A DNA stretch of 16,991 nt from Actinomycetes bacterium (lineage in GTDB: Bacteria; Actinomycetota; Actinomycetes; Mycobacteriales; Micromonosporaceae). Positions 6,676 through 14,211 of this stretch are shown here, piece after piece. A model generated the notes under the pieces. That model had not been told where the DNA came from and did not search any database. It saw only the letters and a program-made list of their open reading frames with translations. Numbering within the stretch: the first letter of the stretch is position 1; each line of letters begins with the position of its first letter. The stretch spans positions 1 through 16,991 of the forward strand of contig JAEYGD010000083.1 in assembly GCA_023402505.1 (NCBI GenBank), in the 5' to 3' direction. The position numbers and the translations under genes were made by a program.

Positions 6676-7338
6676 ATGCATGTCATCGCGCCCTCAGTGA
6701 GGGAACTCCGCGCGGCGGTGGACCGGTTCGTCGGCGACGCCGGCCCGGACCGGTCGTGGCTGCGCCTGCAGGAGCAGACGGCGCCGGCGATCGACCTGGC
6801 GGTGCCCGGGCACCGCCGCGCCACGCTGGTGTGGCTGAACGCCTGGGGCTGCCGGCTGCGCTATCCGCGACCGGGGGAGGAGGACCACTACGACAGCGGC
6901 CTCGCCCGGTGGTGGGACCGGTGGGGCGACCGGCTGCCGCCTGCGGAGACCACGCTGGTGGCCCTGCCGGAGGAGAACATCCCGGCCCTGGGCGCGGCGT
7001 TCGGCGACCTGGCGGGGACCCGGTTGGGTGCCGGCCCGCGCGGCCGGTCGCTGGGCCCGACCGCCGCCAGCAAGCTCCTGTACGCGTTGCGCCCGGCCGC
7101 GCTGCCACCATGGGACGAGGCGATCGCCCGGATCCTGCACGGCCGCCGGGACGGTGACGGCTACGCCGCGCACCTGCGGCTCGGGCGCGAGTGGGCGACC
7201 CGGCTGCTGGCGGAGGCCGGTGGCGACGAACGGGCGCTCGCCGACACGCTCGGGCGCCCCGAGCGGTCGCTGGCGAAGATGCTGGACGACTACTGGTACC
7301 TGACCTGCACCCGGGGCGCCGGACCGGAGCTGTCGTGA
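6676..7338 (+). CDS. Conserved-looking hypothetical protein
   Basis: 220 residues, cytosolic, with no signal peptide or membrane segment. I do not recognise a named family with certainty. Seen: a tryptophan-rich stretch LARWWDRWGDRLP (76-88) and a central GPTAASKLLYALRPAALPPWDEAIARIL (127-154). The latter has the flavour of a helix-turn-helix or helix-hairpin-helix element followed by a PxWD segment, as in some uncharacterised actinobacterial families with base-excision-repair-like folds. The ATG at 6676 is chosen for the promoter just upstream; there is no ribosome binding site, so it is probably leaderless. Its stop overlaps the GTG of the VOC gene by GTGA, so the two form a small operon. 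Function unknown. Confidence 0.82.
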   Translation: MHVIAPSVRELRAAVDRFVGDAGPDRSWLRLQEQTAPAIDLAVPGHRRATLVWLNAWGCRLRYPRPGEEDHYDSGLARWWDRWGDRLPPAETTLVALPEENIPALGAAFGDLAGTRLGAGPRGRSLGPTAASKLLYALRPAALPPWDEAIARILHGRRDGDGYAAHLRLGREWATRLLAEAGGDERALADTLGRPERSLAKMLDDYWYLTCTRGAGPELS

Positions 7339-7751
7339 TCATCGGAATCGACCACATCGGACTGGCCACCGACGATCCCGCCGCCCTGGCCGGCCCGCTG
7401 GCCGCGCTCGGCCTGACCCGCTCCGACGCCGGTGTCGCCCCCGACTACCAGGTCACCTGCGAGTTCTGGGGCGACCCGCGGGGGCCCGACCAGCCGGCCG
7501 TGGAACTCGTCGCGCCGGCGGCCCCGGACTCCGCCGTCACCCGGCACCTGGCCACCCGCGGGCCGGGCCTCTACCACGTCGCCTTCCGGGTCGACGACCT
7601 CGACGCCGAGGTGACCCGCCTGCGCGGCGAGGGTTTCGTCCCCGTCGACGACCGGCCCCACCCGGGGGCCCGACCCGGCATGCGGGTGCGGTTCCTCTAC
7701 CTGCGCCGCCCCGGCGGCCTGCTGGTCGAGCTCGTGGAGTACGCCGCCTGA
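7335..7751 (+). CDS. VOC-superfamily metalloprotein, methylmalonyl-CoA epimerase/glyoxalase-like
   Basis: 138 residues forming two beta-alpha-beta-beta-beta halves. Seen: the N-terminal IDHIGLATDD with metal-ligand H7, VELVAP with E57, GLYHVAFRVDDL with H81, and the terminal LLVELVEY with E132. This is the four-ligand layout of the methylmalonyl-CoA epimerase/glyoxalase I group, with Glu at the second ligand position. GTG start at 7335 with GGAG five bases upstream, overlapping the previous stop by GTGA. Known members epimerise methylmalonyl-CoA, isomerise hemithioacetals or cleave aromatics; the substrate cannot be told here. It is co-transcribed with the hypothetical gene upstream. Confidence 0.85.
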   Translation: MIIGIDHIGLATDDPAALAGPLAALGLTRSDAGVAPDYQVTCEFWGDPRGPDQPAVELVAPAAPDSAVTRHLATRGPGLYHVAFRVDDLDAEVTRLRGEGFVPVDDRPHPGARPGMRVRFLYLRRPGGLLVELVEYAA

Positions 7752-7771
7752 GGCGGGGGCACCGCCCCGCC
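7752..7771 (+). terminator. Weak G+C hairpin after the VOC gene
   Basis: A seven-base stem GGCGGGG/CCCCGCC with a six-base loop begins directly after the TGA. No T-tract follows. It may terminate or attenuate transcription before the tandem repeats and the dipeptidase gene. Confidence 0.4.
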
Positions 7772-7812
7772 GACCACCCACCATCCGCCGCACCCCGGCG
7801 ACGCTCCGCCGT

Positions 7813-7912
7813 CACCGGGGAGCCCCGCCCTGCGACCAGCCGGGGAGCCCGGCCCGGCGACCAGCCGGGGGAGCCCGGCCCTGCGACCAGCCGGGGGAGC
7901 CCGGCCCTGCAA
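7813..7912 (+). repeat. About four tandem 25-26-bp repeats, each a small hairpin, upstream of the dipeptidase gene
   Basis: Units lie at about 7813-7835 (degenerate), 7836-7860 (25 bp), 7861-7886 and 7887-7912 (26 bp). The last two differ at one base near the end, and the first bases of a fifth unit (CCAG) begin at 7913. Each good unit contains GCCGGG and CCCGGC facing each other around a GGAG or GAG loop. The array ends about 16 bases before the dipeptidase ATG, so it would lie in its 5' untranslated leader. It is not a CRISPR array, because there are no unique spacers. Unit number probably varies by slippage; any effect on expression is inference. Confidence 0.85.
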
Positions 7913-7928
7913 CCAGGAAGGACACACC

Positions 7929-9311
7929 ATGCCCTCGTCCGCCGCGCCGCACCCAAGCCCGACCACCCTGCCCACCGACGAGCAACTGCGCGCGGCCGTC
8001 GCCCGCGAACTCCCCGGCGCGCGCGCCGACCTGGAACGGCTCGTCCGGATCCCCGGCATCGCCTACGACGGCTTCGACCACCAGCACCTCGAGCGCTCCG
8101 CCACCGCCGTCGCCGACCTGCTGCGCGGCTGCGGCCTCACCGCCGAGGTGGTCCGGGCGGGCGGCCAGCCCGCCGTCATCGGCCACCGCGCCGGCCCGCC
8201 CGGGGCACCCACCGTCCTGCTCTACGCCCACCACGACGTCCAGCCCGCCGGCGACCCGCAGCTGTGGGACAGCGATCCGTTCGAGCCGGTCGAACGCGAC
8301 GGCCGGCTCTACGGCCGCGGGGCCGCCGACGACAAGGCCGGCCTGATGGCGCATGTCGCGGCGCTGCGCGCGTACGGCCCCGACCTGCCGGTCTCGGTGG
8401 TCGTCTTCGTCGAGGGCGAGGAGGAGTACGGCTCGGCGTCCCTGCCCGACCTCGTCGCCGGTCACCGGGACCGGCTGGACGCCGACGTCATCGTCATCGC
8501 CGACTCCGGCAACTGGGACGTCGGCGTGCCCGCCCTCACCACGTCGCTGCGCGGGGTGATGAACTGTTTCGTACGGGTACGGGTGCTGCGCCAGGCGGTG
8601 CACTCCGGGATGTTCGGCGGGCCGGTGCCGGACGCCCTGACCGTCCTGTCCCGACTGCTGGGCACCCTGCACGACGCCGCCGGCGACCCGGCCGTCGCCG
8701 GTCTGGCCGCCGGCAGCGCCGCCCCGCTGGACCTGCCCGAGGAGCGGCTACGGGCGGAGGCCGGCGTCCTCGACGGCGTACGGCTGACCGGCACCGGACG
8801 CCTCGTCGACCGCATCTGGACCCGTCCCGCGATCAACGTGCTCGGCGTCGACGCGCCCACCACCCGGGAGGCCGCCAACGCCCTGGTGCCCGAGGCTACG
8901 GCGAAGCTGAGCGTCCGGCTGGCGCCCGGCGACGACCCGCAGCGGGCGTACGAGGCGCTCTGCGCGCACCTGCGCGCCAAGGTGGACTGGGGGGCCGAGG
9001 TGAGCTTCCGGTACGAGGGCGGCGGCGCCCCCTGCCGGATCGACGCCTCCGGCCCCCGGCACGACGCGGCCCGGGCCGCGTTCCGCGTCGCCTGGGACGG
9101 CACCGAGCCGGTCGACATCGGCGTCGGCGGCTCGATCCCGTTCATCGCCACGTTCCAGGAGGCGTTCCCGGACGCCGCGATCCTCGTCACCGGCGTCGAG
9201 GACCCCTACACGAACGCGCACGGACCCAACGAGAGCCTGCACCTGGGCGAGTTCGCGCGGGTGTGCCTGGCCGAGGCGCTGCTGCTGCGCAACGTCGCCG
9301 CGCTCGGCTGA
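7929..9311 (+). CDS. M20-family metallodipeptidase
   Basis: 460 residues, close to the usual length of M20 dipeptidases (CNDP/DapE/ArgE superfamily), which use two zinc ions to cleave dipeptides or N-acyl amino acids in the cytosol. Seen: metal ligands in YAHHDVQP (H101, D103), GRGAADDK (D134), EGEEEYGS (catalytic E165 and metal E166) and ADSGNW (D192), plus the final histidine in TNAHGPNESL near the C-terminus. The lid/dimerisation domain lies between about 205 and 330. The ATG at 7929 has GGAAGG seven bases upstream, right after the tandem repeats. Its 3' end overlaps the convergent regulator gene by 125 bp. The substrate is unknown; a general peptide-salvage role is likely. Confidence 0.93.
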   Translation: MPSSAAPHPSPTTLPTDEQLRAAVARELPGARADLERLVRIPGIAYDGFDHQHLERSATAVADLLRGCGLTAEVVRAGGQPAVIGHRAGPPGAPTVLLYAHHDVQPAGDPQLWDSDPFEPVERDGRLYGRGAADDKAGLMAHVAALRAYGPDLPVSVVVFVEGEEEYGSASLPDLVAGHRDRLDADVIVIADSGNWDVGVPALTTSLRGVMNCFVRVRVLRQAVHSGMFGGPVPDALTVLSRLLGTLHDAAGDPAVAGLAAGSAAPLDLPEERLRAEAGVLDGVRLTGTGRLVDRIWTRPAINVLGVDAPTTREAANALVPEATAKLSVRLAPGDDPQRAYEALCAHLRAKVDWGAEVSFRYEGGGAPCRIDASGPRHDAARAAFRVAWDGTEPVDIGVGGSIPFIATFQEAFPDAAILVTGVEDPYTNAHGPNESLHLGEFARVCLAEALLLRNVAALG

Positions 9312-10416
9312 CCGGTTCCGCACGACGGCGCCGCCCCCGGCCGGGGGCGGCGCCGGCGGTGTCCCGGCAGTTGGTGCCGCCGGACGGCGCGCCCGCCATC
9401 GCCGGACGGTCCGCCGGGTCCAGCGGGACGGGCCGGACCGCGGGCTGCGCCGCGGCGGCGGCCCGGTACCGGAACACGTGCCGGTACGTCTGCGGGGTCA
9501 CCCCGCTGACCTTGGCGAAGTGCTGGCGCAGGTTGGCGCCGGTGCCGAAGCCGGTGCGGTGGGCGATGCGCTCCACCGGGTCGTCGGTGGTCTCCAGCAG
9601 TTCCTGCGCCAGGCGGACCCGCTGCTCCAGCAGCCACTGCAGGGGGGTCGTCCCGAGCGTGTCGCGGAACCGCCGGGCGAAGGTGCGGGGGCTCATGTTC
9701 GCCTCGCGGGCCAGGTCGTTGACGGTCAGGGGCCGGTCGAGCCGGCCGCGGGCCCACTCCAGGACCGGACTGAGGTCGTTGGGGGACACCCCCCGCACCG
9801 GCGGCGGCGGGTACTGGGTGTGCTCACCGGCCCGGTGGGGCGGCACGACCATCCGGCGGGCGACCTCGTGGGCGATCGCCGTGCCGTGGTCCCGCTTCAC
9901 CAGGTGCAGGCACAGGTCGATCGCGGCCGCCGTGCCGGCGGAGGTGAGGATGTCACCCTCGTCCACATAGAGCACCCGGGGGTCGAGGTCGACCAGCGGG
10001 AACCGGGTCGCGAAGTCCTGGGCGTTCATCCAGTGGGTCGTCGCCCGGCGGCCGTCGAGCAGCCCGGCCGCCGCCATCACGTACGCGCCGGTGCAGATGC
10101 CCACGATGCGCCGGCCCCGCGCGTGCGCCACCCGCAGCGCCTCGACGAGGGCCGCGGGCGGGTCGACCTGCGTCGCCCGGCTGCACGCCGGCACCAGCAC
10201 GGTGTCCGCCTCGATGAGATCGTCCAGGCCGTACGTCGGGTTGAGCCAGCTTCCTCCGGTGGTGCGCAGGGGACCGGGCTCGGCCGCGCACAGGCGCATC
10301 TCGTACCACGGGTCGGCGATGTCCCGGCGATCGGTGCCGAACACCTCCTGGGGCACCGCCAGCTCGAAGATCGGCAGGTTCTCGGTAACCGCCACCGCGA
10401 CGACGTGCTCACCCAT
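9187..10416 (-). CDS. GlxA-family transcriptional regulator (DJ-1/PfpI domain plus AraC HTH) with an unusual C-terminal extension
   Basis: 409 residues. Seen: an N-terminal DJ-1/PfpI-like sensor domain (about 4-185) with the nucleophile-elbow segment GICTGAYVMAAAGLLDG (C108), and an AraC/XylS double helix-turn-helix (about 215-318) with LTVNDLAREANMSPRTFARRF and the family signature ERIAHRTGFGTGANLRQHFAKVSGVTPQTYR. Relatives end soon after the HTH, at roughly 320-330 residues. Here a low-complexity Arg/Ala/Pro tail of about 90 residues runs on to 9187, through a perfect palindrome and into the dipeptidase gene on the other strand. The tail is probably read-through of a GC-rich frame after loss of the original stop, or a genuine but non-conserved extension. 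ATG at 10416. It is divergent from the permease gene, which it probably controls. Confidence 0.88.
   Translation of the reverse strand: MGEHVVAVAVTENLPIFELAVPQEVFGTDRRDIADPWYEMRLCAAEPGPLRTTGGSWLNPTYGLDDLIEADTVLVPACSRATQVDPPAALVEALRVAHARGRRIVGICTGAYVMAAAGLLDGRRATTHWMNAQDFATRFPLVDLDPRVLYVDEGDILTSAGTAAAIDLCLHLVKRDHGTAIAHEVARRMVVPPHRAGEHTQYPPPPVRGVSPNDLSPVLEWARGRLDRPLTVNDLAREANMSPRTFARRFRDTLGTTPLQWLLEQRVRLAQELLETTDDPVERIAHRTGFGTGANLRQHFAKVSGVTPQTYRHVFRYRAAAAAQPAVRPVPLDPADRPAMAGAPSGGTNCRDTAGAAPGRGRRRRAEPVSRARRRCAAAAPRPGTPARTRPGAGSRWVRARSCRGPRRR
9327..9354. terminator. Perfect palindrome, probable dipeptidase terminator
   Basis: Two perfectly complementary 14-base arms (9327-9340 and 9341-9354) meet without a spacer, so the RNA would fold with a tight loop from the central CCGG bases. 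It begins 16 bases after the dipeptidase stop. Being symmetrical it could work in both directions, yet on the minus strand it lies inside the regulator's reading frame (about residues 355-364). Confidence 0.75.
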
Positions 10417-10422
10417 GGCAGA

Positions 10423-10428
10423 AATCTA
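10423..10428 (-). promoter_or_regulatory. Candidate -10 box of the GlxA-type regulator
   Basis: TAGATT on the minus strand ends six bases before the ATG at 10416, which would make the transcript leaderless. No convincing -35 hexamer lies 16-18 bases upstream, so this may need an activator or be weak. Confidence 0.4.
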
Positions 10429-10441
10429 CCGCACCCCGGCA

Positions 10442-10472
10442 CGAATCCATCTGTTTCACCTGGCCGAATCCA
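10442..10472. promoter_or_regulatory. Direct repeat CGAATCCA x2, candidate AraC-type operator
   Basis: The octamer CGAATCCA occurs at 10442-10449 and 10465-10472, each preceded by GGC or GGCA. The copies start 23 bp apart, about two helical turns. They lie in the 70-bp space between the regulator and permease genes. AraC-family proteins commonly bind direct repeats with about this period. That the neighbouring GlxA protein binds here is inference. Confidence 0.45.
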
Positions 10473-10486
10473 GCGATGGTGATCTC

Positions 10487-11857
10487 ATGGCTGAGACACC
10501 ATCCGCGCCGGCGACGAGCGGCCGACTGACCGTCGCGCAGGGCACCGCCCTGTACGTCGGCGCCGTCCTGGGAACCGGAGTCATCGCACTTCCCGCGCTG
10601 GCGGCCGAGGCCGCCGGCCCCGCATCACTGTTCGCGTGGCTGCTGCTCGTGCTCGTGTCCGCGCCGCTCGCGGCGACGTTCGCCGCGCTGGGCGCCCGCT
10701 ACCCCGACGCGGGGGGCGTGTCCACGTACGCCCGGATGGCCTTCGGGCCACGAGCCGCGGCGGTCGTCGGCTGGTGCTTCTACTTCGCGGTACCGCCGGG
10801 GGCCGCCGCCGCGGCCCTCTTCGGCGGCGCCTACGTGGAGGCGGCCGTCGGTGGCGGCGGCACGACCGTGGCGATCACGGCGGTCCTCCTCATGGTCGTC
10901 GTCACGACCACCAACTTCTTCGGGGTCCAGCTGGCCGGGCGGGTGCAGCTCGCGCTGGCCGGCATCCTGGTCGCCTTCCTGATCCTGGCGGTGGTGCTGT
11001 CCCTGCCGCACGCCTCGACCGACAACCTCGAGCCGTTCGCGCCGCACGGCTGGACGGCGATCGGCCCGGCCGCCGCGCTGCTGGTCTGGAGCTTCGTCGG
11101 GTGGGAGGCGATCACCCACCTGACGGCCGAGTTCCGCCGGCCGGCCCGGGACCTGCCGAGGGCCACCGCCGCCGCGGTCATCGTGGTCGGCGCGCTGTAC
11201 CTCGCGGTGGCCTTCGCGATCATCGCGGTGCTCGGGTCCGCCGCCGCCGACGCCGACGCGCCGCTCGGTGAGCTGTTCGCCGTCGCGCTCGGCGGTGACG
11301 CGCGGTGGCTCGCCGCCGCCGCGGCGCTGCTGCTCACGTTCGGCGCGATGAACGCCTACTACGCCGGCGCGGCCAAGCTGGGTGCGGCCCTCGGCCGCGA
11401 CGGTGCGCTGCCGGCGTGGCTGACCCGGGGCAGTGTCGCGGGCGAGGTGCCGCGGCGCAGCCTCACGGTCAACGCCGTGCTGTCCTTCCTGGCGCTGTTC
11501 GCGGTGCTCGCCGCCGAGGTCGGTCCCCGACCACTGGTCCTGCTGACCACCGGTTCCTTCGTCACGGTGTACGCCGTGGGCGTCGCGGCGGCGCTGCGGC
11601 TGCTGCCCCGGCGTAGCAAGATCTGGTACGCCGCCGTGGTGACCGTCGGAGCGGTGATCTTCCTGCTGGTCATGACCGGCGTCTACCTGGTGTGGCCGCT
11701 GATCGTGACCGCGGCGGCCCTGCTGTACCTCCGGCTGCGCGCTGACCGGGGTCGCGACTCGCTCGCCGGACCGGGAGCCCCCACTCCCGCTCCGGAGGCC
11801 GAGACGGAGATCTCGGCCGAGGCCGCGGAGGTCGGCCGGAACGACATCAGGGCCTGA
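10487..11857 (+). CDS. APC-superfamily amino-acid permease or exporter (YjeH-like)
   Basis: 456 residues with about twelve hydrophobic segments, an inner-membrane amino-acid transporter. Seen: the first helix TVAQGTALYVGAVLGTGVIALPALAA with the unwound substrate-binding glycines of the APC fold, GARYPDAGGVSTYARMAFG after helix 2, and VWSFVGWEAITHLTAEFRRPARDLPRA around helix 6. These resemble the YjeH/methionine and branched-chain amino-acid exporter branch. A hydrophilic acidic tail of about 40 residues follows the last helix. The ATG at 10487 is chosen because the nearby upstream ATG and GTG are out of frame; there is no clear ribosome binding site. It is divergent from the GlxA-type regulator. 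Substrate and direction of transport are not proven. Confidence 0.9.
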   Translation: MAETPSAPATSGRLTVAQGTALYVGAVLGTGVIALPALAAEAAGPASLFAWLLLVLVSAPLAATFAALGARYPDAGGVSTYARMAFGPRAAAVVGWCFYFAVPPGAAAAALFGGAYVEAAVGGGGTTVAITAVLLMVVVTTTNFFGVQLAGRVQLALAGILVAFLILAVVLSLPHASTDNLEPFAPHGWTAIGPAAALLVWSFVGWEAITHLTAEFRRPARDLPRATAAAVIVVGALYLAVAFAIIAVLGSAAADADAPLGELFAVALGGDARWLAAAAALLLTFGAMNAYYAGAAKLGAALGRDGALPAWLTRGSVAGEVPRRSLTVNAVLSFLALFAVLAAEVGPRPLVLLTTGSFVTVYAVGVAAALRLLPRRSKIWYAAVVTVGAVIFLLVMTGVYLVWPLIVTAAALLYLRLRADRGRDSLAGPGAPTPAPEAETEISAEAAEVGRNDIRA

Positions 11858-11874
11858 CACCCGGGGACGCTTGA

Positions 11875-11895
11875 CCGCGGGTTCCTCCCCCGCGG
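11875..11895 (+). terminator. Hairpin just after the permease gene
   Basis: A seven-base stem CCGCGGG/CCCGCGG with loop TTCCTCC, beginning 17 bases after the permease stop. No T-tract follows. It probably acts together with the longer hairpin downstream. Confidence 0.5.
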
Positions 11896-11921
11896 CCGGC
11901 TCGGACCGCCCCAGGTGTCGG

Positions 11922-11961
11922 AGCGAGGAGCCGGACGCCGCTCGTCGTCCGGCTCCTCGCT
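11922..11961 (+). terminator. Strong 16-bp-stem hairpin between permease and lut operon
   Basis: Bases 11922-11937 pair fully with 11946-11961 around an eight-base loop. No U-tract follows, which is usual for actinomycete terminators. It ends 58 bases before the lutA start and separates permease transcription from the lactate operon. No convincing promoter for lutA could be picked in the remaining 58 bases. Confidence 0.75.
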
Positions 11962-12019
11962 GTCCGCGTCCGGTTATCGGTGGCATTGTTGTGCACGCCC
12001 GGCGAAGGGGTGGTTGAGG

Positions 12020-12784
12020 ATGCGTGTCGCGCTGTTCGTGACGTGCCTGGCGGACACCCTGTTCCCGCGTGCCGCGGTGGCGACGGTGCGGCTGCTGGAG
12101 CGTCTCGGCCACGAAGTGGTCTTCCCGGCGGACCAGACCTGCTGCGGGCAGATGCACGTCAACACCGGCTACCCGGACGAGGCGCTGCGCCTGGTCCGCC
12201 GGCACGTGCGGGTGTTCGCCCCGTACGACGTGGTGGTCGCCCCGTCCGGGTCGTGCGTCGGGTCGGTGCGGCACCAGCACGCCGTGGTGGCCCGGCGGTC
12301 GGGCGACGAGCGCCTGGCCGGCCGGGCCGAGGAGGTCGCCGGCCGCACGTACGAGCTGTCCGAGTTCCTGGTGGACGTGCTGGGGGTGACCGACGTGGGC
12401 GCGTACTACCCGCACCGGGTGACGTACCACCCGACCTGCCACTCGTTGCGGATGCTGCGGGTGGCGGACCGGCCGGTGCGCCTGTTGCGGGCGGTCCGGG
12501 GTCTGGAGCTGGTGGAGTTGCCGCAGGCGGAGCAGTGTTGCGGGTTCGGCGGCACGTTCGCGGTGAAGAACGCGGACACCTCGACGGCGATGCTCGCCGA
12601 CAAGATGCGCAACGTGCTGGCCACCCGGGCGGACGTGTGCACCGCCGGCGACGCGTCCTGCCTGATGCACATCGGCGGTGGGTTGTCCCGGCTCAGAGCG
12701 GGGGTGCGGACGGTACACCTGGCGGAGATCCTGGCCGCGACCGAGGCCACCGCCGGGCGGACGCGACCGGGGGTGCGGACGTGA
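12020..12784 (+). CDS. lutA: Lactate utilisation protein A (CCG-domain Fe-S protein)
   Basis: 254 residues, the LutA/LldE subunit of the L-lactate oxidising complex (LutABC/LldEFG), which converts lactate to pyruvate in the cytoplasm. Seen: two cysteine-rich CCG domains, the first with TCCGQMHVNTGYP (CCG at 41-43) and the second with EQCCGFGGTFAVKN (CCG at 173-175), plus the partner segments APSGSCVGSVRH and TYHPTCHSLRML. Such domains bind an iron-sulfur cofactor as in heterodisulfide reductase. ATG at 12020 with only a weak GGTTGAGG upstream. The stop overlaps the lutB start by GTGA. No GntR-type lutR regulator is seen nearby. Confidence 0.94.
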   Translation: MRVALFVTCLADTLFPRAAVATVRLLERLGHEVVFPADQTCCGQMHVNTGYPDEALRLVRRHVRVFAPYDVVVAPSGSCVGSVRHQHAVVARRSGDERLAGRAEEVAGRTYELSEFLVDVLGVTDVGAYYPHRVTYHPTCHSLRMLRVADRPVRLLRAVRGLELVELPQAEQCCGFGGTFAVKNADTSTAMLADKMRNVLATRADVCTAGDASCLMHIGGGLSRLRAGVRTVHLAEILAATEATAGRTRPGVRT

Positions 12785-14211
12785 GCCGGACGTTTCTCGG
12801 CATGCCCACCACGGCGCCTCGCGGGGTGGGCCACCTGCGTGGCGACGAGCCGTTCCCGGCCGCCGCCCGGCGGGCTCTGTCCGACGCCCAGCTGCGCCGC
12901 AACCTGCGGCACGCCACCACCACCATCCGGGAGAAGTCGGGGGCGGTCGTCGGTGAGCTGCCGGACTGGCAGCAGCTGCGGGTCGCCGCCCGGGCGATCA
13001 AGACCGACACCATGGCCCGGCTTCCCGAGCTGCTGGAGCAGCTGGAGGCGGCGGTCACCGGGGCGGGCGGGACGGTGCACTGGGCTGCCGACGCGGTCGA
13101 GGCCAACCGGATCGTCACCGGCCTGGTCCGGGCGGCCGGCGCGGACCGGGTGATGAAGGTGAAGTCGATGGCCACCCAGGAGATCGGCCTCAACGAGGCC
13201 CTGCGGGCGGCGGGGATCGACGCGGTCGAGACGGACCTCGCGGAGTTGATCGTGCAGCTCGGCGGTGACCGGCCGAGCCACATCCTGGTGCCGGCGATCC
13301 ACCGCAACCGGGCGGAGATCCGGGAGATCTTCCTGCGGGCGATGCCGGGCGTCGACCCGGGGCTCACCGACGAGCCGGCGGCGCTGGCCGCCGCCGCGCG
13401 CCGGCACCTGCGGGAGACGTTCCTGAGCACCCGGGTGGCCGTGTCCGGGGCGAACTTCGCCGTCGCCGAGACCGGCACGCTCGCCGTCGTCGAGTCCGAG
13501 GGCAACGGGCGGATGTGCCTGACGTTGCCGGAGACGCTGATCACCGTGATGGGTATCGAGAAGGTCGTGCCCACCTGGCGGGACCTGGAGGTCTTCCTCC
13601 AGTTGCTGCCGCGGGCGGCGACCGGGGAGCGGATGAACCCGTACACCTCGATGTGGACCGGTGTCACGCCGGGGGACGGGCCGCGGGCGTTCCACCTGGT
13701 GCTGCTGGACAACGGGCGCAGCGCGGTGCTCGCCGACCCGGTCGGGCGGCAGGCGTTGCACTGCATCCGCTGCTCGGCCTGCCTCAACGTCTGCCCGGTC
13801 TACGAACGCACCGGCGGGCACGCGTACGGGTCGGTGTATCCCGGTCCGATCGGCGCGGTGCTCTCCCCGCAGCTGACCGGCGTGGCGGACAACGCGTCGC
13901 TGCCGTACGCGTCGTCGCTCTGCGGCGCCTGTTACGACGCCTGTCCGGTCCTGATCGACATCCCGTCCGTCCTGGTCCACCTGCGCGGCAAGGTCCCGCA
14001 CCCGCGGGCGGAGGCGGCGGCGATGGCCGCCGCGGCGTACACGATGGACCATCCGGCGCTGTACGCGGCCGCGCAGCGCGCCGCGCGGGCGAGCCGGATC
14101 GCCGGTCCGCGCGGTCGGGGGCTGCCACCGCCGCTGTCCGGTTGGACCGCGAGCCGGGACCTGCCGGCGGCGCCGCCGCGGACGTTCCGCCAGTGGTGGG
14201 CCGAGCGGTGA
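12781..14211 (+). CDS. lutB: Lactate utilisation protein B (LUD domain plus ferredoxin-like Fe-S domain)
   Basis: 476 residues, the LutB/LldF subunit. Seen: a LUD (DUF162) domain over about 60-300 with the signature NFAVAETGTLAVVESEGN, then a ferredoxin-like part with C328-x2-C331-x2-C334-x3-C338-P (CIRCSACLNVCP) and C381-x2-C384-x3-C388-P (CGACYDACPV), enough for two [4Fe-4S] clusters passing electrons from lactate oxidation. A C-terminal LutB-type tail ends in TFRQWWAER. The GTG at 12781 overlaps lutA by GTGA, and the stop overlaps lutC in the same way, so all three are translationally coupled. Length and motifs are complete. Confidence 0.95.
   Translation: MSRTFLGMPTTAPRGVGHLRGDEPFPAAARRALSDAQLRRNLRHATTTIREKSGAVVGELPDWQQLRVAARAIKTDTMARLPELLEQLEAAVTGAGGTVHWAADAVEANRIVTGLVRAAGADRVMKVKSMATQEIGLNEALRAAGIDAVETDLAELIVQLGGDRPSHILVPAIHRNRAEIREIFLRAMPGVDPGLTDEPAALAAAARRHLRETFLSTRVAVSGANFAVAETGTLAVVESEGNGRMCLTLPETLITVMGIEKVVPTWRDLEVFLQLLPRAATGERMNPYTSMWTGVTPGDGPRAFHLVLLDNGRSAVLADPVGRQALHCIRCSACLNVCPVYERTGGHAYGSVYPGPIGAVLSPQLTGVADNASLPYASSLCGACYDACPVLIDIPSVLVHLRGKVPHPRAEAAAMAAAAYTMDHPALYAAAQRAARASRIAGPRGRGLPPPLSGWTASRDLPAAPPRTFRQWWAER

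Noticed and set aside
7813..7912. CRISPR array or CsrA-type binding leader
   Set aside because: Repeats are directly adjacent with no unique spacers. GGA-in-loop hairpins resemble CsrA sites, but actinomycetes generally lack CsrA.
7537..8059. Minus-strand open frames over the tandem repeats with a repeating LVAGPGSPG/GRRAGLP peptide
   Set aside because: The periodic peptide is simply the translated repeat array. The frames overlap real plus-strand genes on both sides and lack start signals.
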